This document shows, in pieces, positions 13,650 to 18,217 of a DNA stretch of 18,217 nucleotides (position 1 is its first letter; each line of letters opens with the position of its first letter). The DNA is taken from positions 1 to 18,217 of the forward strand of contig AQRW01000185.1 of NCBI GenBank assembly GCA_000402295.1. Reading direction: 5' to 3'. The position numbers and the translations under genes were made by a program. Origin of the DNA: Candidatus Aerophobus profundus SCGC AAA252-L23. GTDB lineage: Bacteria > Aerophobota > Aerophobia > Aerophobales > Aerophobaceae. The notes beneath the pieces are model-generated. The model saw nothing but the letters and a program-made list of their open reading frames with translations, had not been told where the DNA came from and searched no databases.

Positions 13650-14789
13650 ATGGAGATAACAACTTCTACCGTGGAGGAAAGTACTGGCAAAGCGGATACC
13701 CTGGATATAAAAGTGCTCTTGAAAAAGACCAAGGAAAAAGATGCCTCAGATCTACACATCATAGCTGGGGCACCGCCAGGATTTAGAACTCGCGGGGAAC
13801 TTCGGCCCGAAGGTAAGACCAAACTCATGCCCGAGATGACTCGTGATTTGATCTACCAAGTTTTCACCGAGGAACAAAGGAAAACCTTTGAGAAACAAGG
13901 TTATCTCGATTTTTCCTTTAGTTTCCCCGGGGTAGGACGCTTCCGGGTTAATGCTCATCTCCAAAGGGGATCAGTAGCGGCTGCTTTTCGACTGATACCC
14001 ATTAATCCACCTTCTTTTTCCGAGTTAGGCCTTCCGGAAATAATTCTTGACCTGGCCCTCAGGCCGAAAGGACTGGTATTGATAACTGGACCCACCGGTT
14101 CGGGAAAATCTACTACCCTGGCCTCAATGATTGACAACATCAATGAGAACCGGGCAGTGCACATTATTACCGTCGAGGACCCCATTGAGTACCTACACTC
14201 CCACAAGAAAGCCATGGTAGAACAAATAGAAGTGGGAATGGATATACCATCATTTGCCCTGGCCCTGAAATTTGCTCTGCGTCAGGATCCCGACGTGATC
14301 TTAATCGGAGAAATGAGGGATCTGGAGACTATTGCTACTGCTATCACCGCCGCCGAAACCGGACATCTGGTCTTGGCCACCCTCCATACCCAGGATGCTC
14401 CCCAGACTATCAACCGGATCATAGACGTTTTCCCGCCTCACCAGCAGAGTCAAATCCGTGTCCAACTGGCTTCGGCCCTGCAGGGGATAATTGCCCAGGC
14501 TCTCCTGCCCCGAAAAGACAAAAGCGGCAGAATCGCCGCTCTGGAAATCATGATCAATACTCCGGCGGTAGCCAACCTGATTAGAGGAGGGAAGACTCAC
14601 CAGCTCTACACCAATATCCAGACGGGGGCCCAGTACGGAATGAGGCTTATGGATGATGTTTTAAGAAAACTGGTGAAAAAGGGTCTAGTAAGTGCTGAAG
14701 ATGCTCTCGAGAAAGCAAGTAATCGCGAGGCTTTGGAGCGATCATTGGCTGAATTTTCCCCACATACTAGAGCAGAGCAAAGAAAGTAA
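13650..14789 (+). CDS. pilT: Type IV pilus retraction ATPase PilT
   Basis: A hexameric secretion-type ATPase that retracts type IV pili at the inner membrane, used in twitching and DNA uptake. Counting from an in-frame ATG at 13644, the N-terminal PAS-like domain starts with ASDLHIIAGAPPGFRTRGEL. The Walker A motif is GPTGSGKST (149-157), the Asp box is in IITVEDPIEYLH, the Walker B motif is VILIGEMRD (218-226), the His box is LATLHTQDA, and the C-terminal pilT segment is AVANLIRGGKTHQLY, matching the AIRNLIRE motif that separates PilT from PilB. The length, 379 residues, is normal. I chose the ATG at 13650 because GAGGAG lies 8 nt upstream; from 13644 the spacing would be only 2 nt. No other pil gene is adjacent. 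Confidence 0.94.
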   Translation: MEITTSTVEESTGKADTLDIKVLLKKTKEKDASDLHIIAGAPPGFRTRGELRPEGKTKLMPEMTRDLIYQVFTEEQRKTFEKQGYLDFSFSFPGVGRFRVNAHLQRGSVAAAFRLIPINPPSFSELGLPEIILDLALRPKGLVLITGPTGSGKSTTLASMIDNINENRAVHIITVEDPIEYLHSHKKAMVEQIEVGMDIPSFALALKFALRQDPDVILIGEMRDLETIATAITAAETGHLVLATLHTQDAPQTINRIIDVFPPHQQSQIRVQLASALQGIIAQALLPRKDKSGRIAALEIMINTPAVANLIRGGKTHQLYTNIQTGAQYGMRLMDDVLRKLVKKGLVSAEDALEKASNREALERSLAEFSPHTRAEQRK

Positions 14790-14845
14790 TCTTTTTAGAA
14801 TTTAATCCCTGACCTTTCCCTCCCCGCATTCTTCTTTCTTAAATA

Positions 14846-16102
14846 TCACCGAGACATCTCCTCTGGACTTTCCTCCACTACCACAACTCGACAGTATTTT
14901 TTCCGACCGCAGCGCACTAAAAACTCTGATTTCCCTTTAAGAAAAGAGCGGTTAATAATAAATTCCTTATCCTTTAGACGCTCTCCCTCCCAGTAAAATC
15001 CCCCTTGCTCAATCAGCCTTCTGGCTTCACTTTTAGACTTAGCCAGCTTTGTCATTACTAAAATACTTGATACCGGAATTCCCTTCCCTATCTCCTCCAG
15101 ATTTATAGTGGTGCTGGGAAGCTTGCTATAATCTTCTCCCTGCCCAAACAGAGCTCGCGAGGTCTTTTGTGCAATCTCAGCAGCTTTTGGTCCATGAGTT
15201 ATTTTGGTGGCTTCGTAGGCTAAACACTCTTTGGCCAGTCGAATGTCCTCTCCCTTCAAAAGAGATAATTTCTCAATCTCCTCTAGAGGTAAAAATGTGT
15301 ATAACTTTAACAGTCTGCTTACATCCTGATCATCCACATTTATCCAGTATTGATAATATTCATAAGGAGACAAGATATCGCCGGAGAGCCATACAGCTCC
15401 CCGAGCAGTCTTACCCATCTTTTGTCCATTGCTGGTAGTCAAAATGGGAAACACAGCACCATAAGCCTGAGCCCCTTCTTTTCGTCGGATAAGGTCAATG
15501 CCGGCCACAATATTGCCCCACTGATCGCTGCCTCCCATTTGCACTCGACAACCATAGCGCTGACAGACCTGCCAGAAATCATAGGCCTGAAGAAGTTGAT
15601 AGCTGAACTCCAGGAAAGAAAGTCCCTTTTCCAGTCGTATTTTGTATGATTCCATGGTTAGCATTCTGTTAACGCTGAAGCAACTGCCTATTTCCCGTAA
15701 GAATTTTATCAAATCAACTTTCAGAAGCCACTCAGCATTATCTACGATAGTAGCGTTACCTTCTTGTGGCTTCAAATACCACTTCAACTGCTTTTTGATT
15801 CTCTCCTTATTACGGGAAATTGTTTCCCTGGTAAGAACATCTCTCATTTCATTTTTTCCGGAGGGATCACCAACCATAGCCGTCCCCCCACCTAAAATAG
15901 CCAGGGGATGTTGGCCCTGCATTTTTAGATGCATCATAGCCATCAGTCCCAGCAGGTTTCCCACGTGCAGACTTTGAGCCGTGGGGTCAAAGCCTATGTA
16001 AAAAGCTACCTTCTTACCCTGAAATAGGGTTCTTAATCCTTCTTCGTCCGTGCACTGTTCAACAAACCCACGTTTCAGTAAAACATCAAAGGCGGTCTCC
16101 AT
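14846..16102 (-). CDS. tyrS: Tyrosyl-tRNA synthetase
   Basis: A full-length class I synthetase of 418 residues that charges tRNA-Tyr. The HIGH motif is HVGN (46-49) after FYIGFDPTAQSL, and GGGTAMVGDPSGK matches the family. The tyrosine-binding segment is YQLLQAYDFW, followed by QMGGSDQWGNI. The KMSKS loop is KMGKT (228-232). A C-terminal S4 RNA-binding domain starts near residue 345 (SKSEARRLIEQGG). GGAGG lies about 10 nt before the ATG. The gene is convergent with pilT, 56 bp apart, without a clear terminator between them. It has its own promoter and a short leader without T-box features. Confidence 0.97.
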   Translation of the reverse strand: METAFDVLLKRGFVEQCTDEEGLRTLFQGKKVAFYIGFDPTAQSLHVGNLLGLMAMMHLKMQGQHPLAILGGGTAMVGDPSGKNEMRDVLTRETISRNKERIKKQLKWYLKPQEGNATIVDNAEWLLKVDLIKFLREIGSCFSVNRMLTMESYKIRLEKGLSFLEFSYQLLQAYDFWQVCQRYGCRVQMGGSDQWGNIVAGIDLIRRKEGAQAYGAVFPILTTSNGQKMGKTARGAVWLSGDILSPYEYYQYWINVDDQDVSRLLKLYTFLPLEEIEKLSLLKGEDIRLAKECLAYEATKITHGPKAAEIAQKTSRALFGQGEDYSKLPSTTINLEEIGKGIPVSSILVMTKLAKSKSEARRLIEQGGFYWEGERLKDKEFIINRSFLKGKSEFLVRCGRKKYCRVVVVEESPEEMSR

Positions 16103-16144
16103 TCCCCAAAAACCTCCCTCATTAATTCTATTTCAAAGCAATTC

Positions 16145-16162
16145 TGATAGATTTCTCTATCA
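16145..16162 (-). promoter_or_regulatory. Leader hairpin of tyrS
   Basis: In the tyrS 5' leader the minus strand reads TGATAGA-GAAA-TCTATCA, a perfect 7-bp stem capped by a GNRA tetraloop. It is too weak and too far from any T-run to be a terminator. It may protect the mRNA or bind a protein. Confidence 0.4.
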
Positions 16163-16210
16163 ACCTGGCCGGTAACATATTTTCACTTCTAAGGTCGGTT
16201 AATCACTCAT

Positions 16211-16238
16211 ATTATACAAAAAGCCTCCGAGAAAGCAA
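16211..16238 (-). promoter_or_regulatory. Promoter of tyrS
   Basis: On the minus strand TTGCTT (16233-16238), a 16-bp spacer and a perfect TATAAT (16211-16216) predict a leader of about 100 nt before the tyrS start. The -10 box is strong and the -35 box is partial. Confidence 0.5.
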
Positions 16239-16272
16239 AAGCATTTGCACCAAGGCCATTTCTCTGTTTTTC

Positions 16273-16522
16273 TTATTTAACCGTGCCCTCAATTCCCTCG
16301 TCGGTGAGAAGCTGTCAAGAGTTCCATCAATCTGGGATTGGGTAGTAGTCTCCCTGTTCCTGATAATTCGCCTAATGACCTATCAGCGTCAGAGAGAGCT
16401 CCGATGAGAGTCTTGTCGTAGCGAATACGAGGTGGGAGAGCATTAGGAATAAATACCCAATAATGCTGCGGAGTCCCTATGCACTTTCCTGCCGAAGAAT
16501 TCTGGAAATCCCGGGGATTCAA
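16273..16522 (-). pseudogene. Fic-family protein, N-terminal fragment
   Basis: The minus strand from 16522 encodes the N-terminal domain that precedes the Fic core in many Fic/DOC AMP-transferases: RDFQNSSAGKCIGTPQHYW, then VFIPNALPPRIRYDKTLIG, LSDADRSLGELSGTG and LLPNPRLM. In intact relatives this leads into an EA..SS.IEGT segment that holds the (S/T)xxxE(G/N) inhibitory helix. Here the frame ends at 16289, but the IEGT residues appear one frame over (DEGIEGTVK, then stop at 16273). The gene is therefore frameshifted at the inhibitory motif, and the Fic catalytic core (HxFx(D/E)GNGRxxR) is missing altogether. The start is a TTG without a ribosome site. Twin palindromes lie upstream. It is clearly a dead gene. 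Confidence 0.72.
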
Positions 16523-16582
16523 CGTTGTCGCTCGTTAATTCTTGGATTTTGGAACAATCTAAATCATTATTGTCAAATTTGC

Positions 16583-16646
16583 CAATAAGTCAACTTCTTA
16601 TTGACGTATTTCGACCTATTTGTCAATAACTTGATTCCTTATTGAC
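16583..16646. promoter_or_regulatory. Twin palindromes, operator-like
   Basis: CAATAAG-TCAACTT-CTTATTG (16583-16603) and GTCAATAA-CTTGATTCC-TTATTGAC (16622-16646) are two perfect inverted repeats of the same half-site (TTATTG(AC)). Their centres are 41 bp apart, about four helical turns. They lie 60-125 bp upstream of the Fic fragment and overlap a TTGACT box (16588-16593) on its strand. A repressor site is the likely reading. Confidence 0.5.
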
Positions 16647-16650
16647 GGAT

Positions 16651-17164
16651 TACATCTTTTCATCTCTAGGAGCCCGTTGCAACTCCAGCCTCCCCACTCC
16701 TTATTCCGCACCCACCTTAGCTCTTTCTACCCCAAAATTTTGTCTATCCCCTCTCTGCTAAGAAAGCGGGGAATCCAATTTTTAATTTGCTTTCCGTCCA
16801 TTCGGCAGTCGATCCACCAGCTTTTGCTAATCTTCGTCGCAGTTCCTACTTTGGGCGGGCTATAGATATGGTAATTTCTGACTTACTCTGGAAGAGAATT
16901 TCGGAATTTTGGTGCCGGGGCACGGATTCCTTTATGACTCTTTCTCTAATTCGGTCAGAGAACACCTAATCCCTTCTAGATAAAGCATTTTACCATTTTC
17001 TCTAATCTCGTCAGCCATCATCTTTTTGTACTTTTTGGTAGGTATTTCACTACACTTTTACTACATTTATATCTTGACTCGCAACGATATTGTACCCATA
17101 ATGTTAACAATATGGCCACAGTTGCGAAAATAGGCAAAATCCGGTACATACATTTACCAACAAA
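16651..17164. other. Region without a recognisable gene
   Basis: Short open frames exist on both strands but none has a ribosome site or a sequence I recognise. The plus-strand frame ending at 16969 (it contains NLLSVHSAVDPPAFANLRRS) has balanced composition and could be decayed coding DNA. No repeat or tRNA is seen. Confidence 0.4.
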
Positions 17165-17359
17165 GTGACTCTCTGCCCTAATCATCACGGGTTGTTGCAT
17201 CTAGCTTTAGATATTCTACAACAAGAAAAGAGAAAAGCCAACAAGAAACTTAAAGACCGGCTGGAACGAATTCTACAAATCGATCAGGACTTTGCCCTTT
17301 TTTATCAGAGAAATGCTGCTCAATTCGAGAGAATTAAGGATAAAGGTGGACAGGAATAA
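17165..17359 (+). pseudogene. HNH-nuclease C-terminal fragment
   Basis: The frame begins NKVTLCPNHHGLLH, the second half of an HNH endonuclease motif (compare NLVTLCPNCH..LH). A charged helical tail of about 45 residues follows (QQEKRKANKKLKDRLERIL). The upstream half of the motif is absent in this frame. One frame over, just before it, the DNA reads KIRYIHLPTK and then stops, which resembles the first part (R.IH..). The domain is therefore probably broken by a deletion or frameshift. The GTG at 17165 has no ribosome site. It could be a remnant of a mobile or restriction-type nuclease gene. Confidence 0.5.
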
Positions 17360-17714
17360 CTTTTTTCTTATGTATATCCAATCCTACCCCTAACGACTTC
17401 TTCGTTTTCTTCCGCAACGATTACTAAGAGAACACCACTCCTGTTGCTTTCACAGCATTGACTTCTTATCAAGGTTTTCCTTGCCTCGATAACAACCTCA
17501 CCTCAAGCGTGCCCTTGCTTGACAAGTTCCTAGTTTGAATGCTCACCTTCTAAAAAGAGAAGGTTATCTCGTTAAGGGAACAAATGCCTTCTTATTTGCT
17601 ATCATCATCCTTACTTATCCACTCCGGGGACCCCCATCTTCCCGGCTTGCTCTTTCTTAAAGTAAGGCCAAGAGCTACTTCACCAGGTGATTGTCTCACC
17701 TTGCTCACCGGTAG
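17360..17714. other. Region without a recognisable gene
   Basis: No open frame of note is present. One small hairpin, CCTTCT-AAAAAG-AGAAGG, lies near 17551-17568, without a T-run. It probably represents decayed DNA between the HNH fragment and the end of the beta-helix gene. Confidence 0.4.
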
Positions 17715-18217
17715 CTAGGGAGAAGAGCCTTCAAGGAGTATTCCGTCAAGACAATTTCTCACGGTGTTGCTCAAGATCTGGCAGTCAGTGGCTCCCTCAA
17801 GATGGATACCGACAGCACTGCTGGCACCCGAGATGGTAAGACCGGTGATGGTCACATAATCAGCGGTCACCCGGAGGATATCAGTGGCCGCATCATCAGC
17901 CACCACCAGCCCGGGAGTTCCGGGACAGACCTGAATGGTGAGGCTCTCTACATCCACCACTGCATTATCATAGACCGGACTGCTACTGGTTCCGGCTACC
18001 TGGAGGATATCACCACTACTGGCGGCTGCTACTGCCTCAGAGATGGTAAAGTGCCCGGTCCCTTGAGTGAGATTACTCACCAATATCGGTCCCCTCGCAT
18101 ACTTGAGGCCCTTGTTCGTTCCATCGTAGTAGCTAATGTGGGCCCGGTCAAAGGAGTCCAGGGCCAGGGAGTTATACTCACCTACGTAGCCGGTGCTATC
18201 TACCCTCTCTATCTGCC
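17715..18217 (-). CDS. Large surface-type protein, C-terminal part: propeller-like repeat plus beta-helix
   Basis: The gene enters from the right edge and the frame stays open to the window end, so its start is outside. The first visible residues form one repeat of the propeller-like type, IERVDSTGYVGEYNSLALD then AHISYYDGTNKGLKYA, known from long secreted proteins where it occurs many times. A parallel beta-helix of NosD type follows: FTISEAVAAASSGDILQVAG, then AVVDVESLTIQV, DYVTITGLTISGASSAVGIH and CQILSNTVRNCLDGILLEG. The helix has only about three or four coils and stops right after LLEGSSP, shorter than usual. The 3' end may therefore have been lost and replaced by a chance stop codon. 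It is probably exported; the signal peptide would be outside the window. Confidence 0.75.
   Translation of the reverse strand, partial: QIERVDSTGYVGEYNSLALDSFDRAHISYYDGTNKGLKYARGPILVSNLTQGTGHFTISEAVAAASSGDILQVAGTSSSPVYDNAVVDVESLTIQVCPGTPGLVVADDAATDILRVTADYVTITGLTISGASSAVGIHLEGATDCQILSNTVRNCLDGILLEGSSP

Noticed and set aside
16103..16260. T-box riboswitch before tyrS
   Set aside because: The leader is only about 100 nt and lacks the T-box sequence, a specifier loop and a terminator.
16677..16969. Two overlapping plus-strand frames of about 60 codons
   Set aside because: There is no ribosome site and no recognisable motif; at best they are decayed coding DNA, so they are recorded only as a gene-less region.
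17018..17200. Minus-strand 60-codon frame with a possible membrane segment
   Set aside because: It has no ribosome site and overlaps the HNH-like frame, whose motif is recognisable.

Overview
The window is an 18.2 kb piece of an uncultured-looking bacterial genome of moderate G+C, rich in Shine-Dalgarno sites and with several TTG start codons. Type IV pilus motor (pilT), comEA, bacterial-type leuS and tyrS, and lipB mark it as bacterial. There is no rRNA or other strong phylogenetic marker, so I do not assign a phylum. The abundance of dispersed palindromes, foldback repeats and gene remnants is the most distinctive trait.

Left part (1-3843): the last codons of a MalG-type ABC permease run into an XRE-cupin regulator. 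Convergent to it is a minus-strand pair, a class III (glutamate-1-semialdehyde-type) aminotransferase and an M20 deacylase. Between these two lies a second permease C-terminus with no gene body. This looks like a rearranged uptake-and-catabolism locus for an amino or N-acyl compound. The aminotransferase has its own promoter with an operator-like palindrome over the -35 box. Upstream is a 238-bp segment with 16-bp terminal inverted repeats carrying a REP palindrome.

Middle part (3844-7149): an unrecognised 182-residue protein, a stand-alone RAM (Lrp/AsnC effector) domain protein, a convergent HAD phosphatase, and a zinc-cupin protein resembling type I phosphomannose isomerase. The last ends at a perfect bidirectional terminator.

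Housekeeping operon (7150-12689, minus strand): promoter, tRNA-Thr(CGT), leuS, comEA, lipB, and a B12-binding-type radical SAM enzyme. Start sites were revised from the Shine-Dalgarno positions, so these genes no longer overlap.

Repeat region (12690-13649): about 1 kb without genes. Two near-identical tandem units (271 and 201 bp) each fold into a long nested hairpin. A diverged third copy is broken up by a 112-bp nested palindrome and a REP element, the latter bracketed by 9-bp direct repeats. A last 16-bp piece of the unit supplies a TTGACA box just upstream of pilT. This is the best candidate here for something undescribed: a structured RNA or a foldback mobile element.

Right part (13650-18217): pilT and convergent tyrS, then about 2 kb of decayed DNA. 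It holds a Fic-protein N-terminus that breaks at its inhibitory-helix motif, twin perfect palindromes upstream of it, and an HNH-nuclease C-terminus. At the edge is the end of a secreted-type protein with a propeller-like repeat and a short parallel beta-helix.
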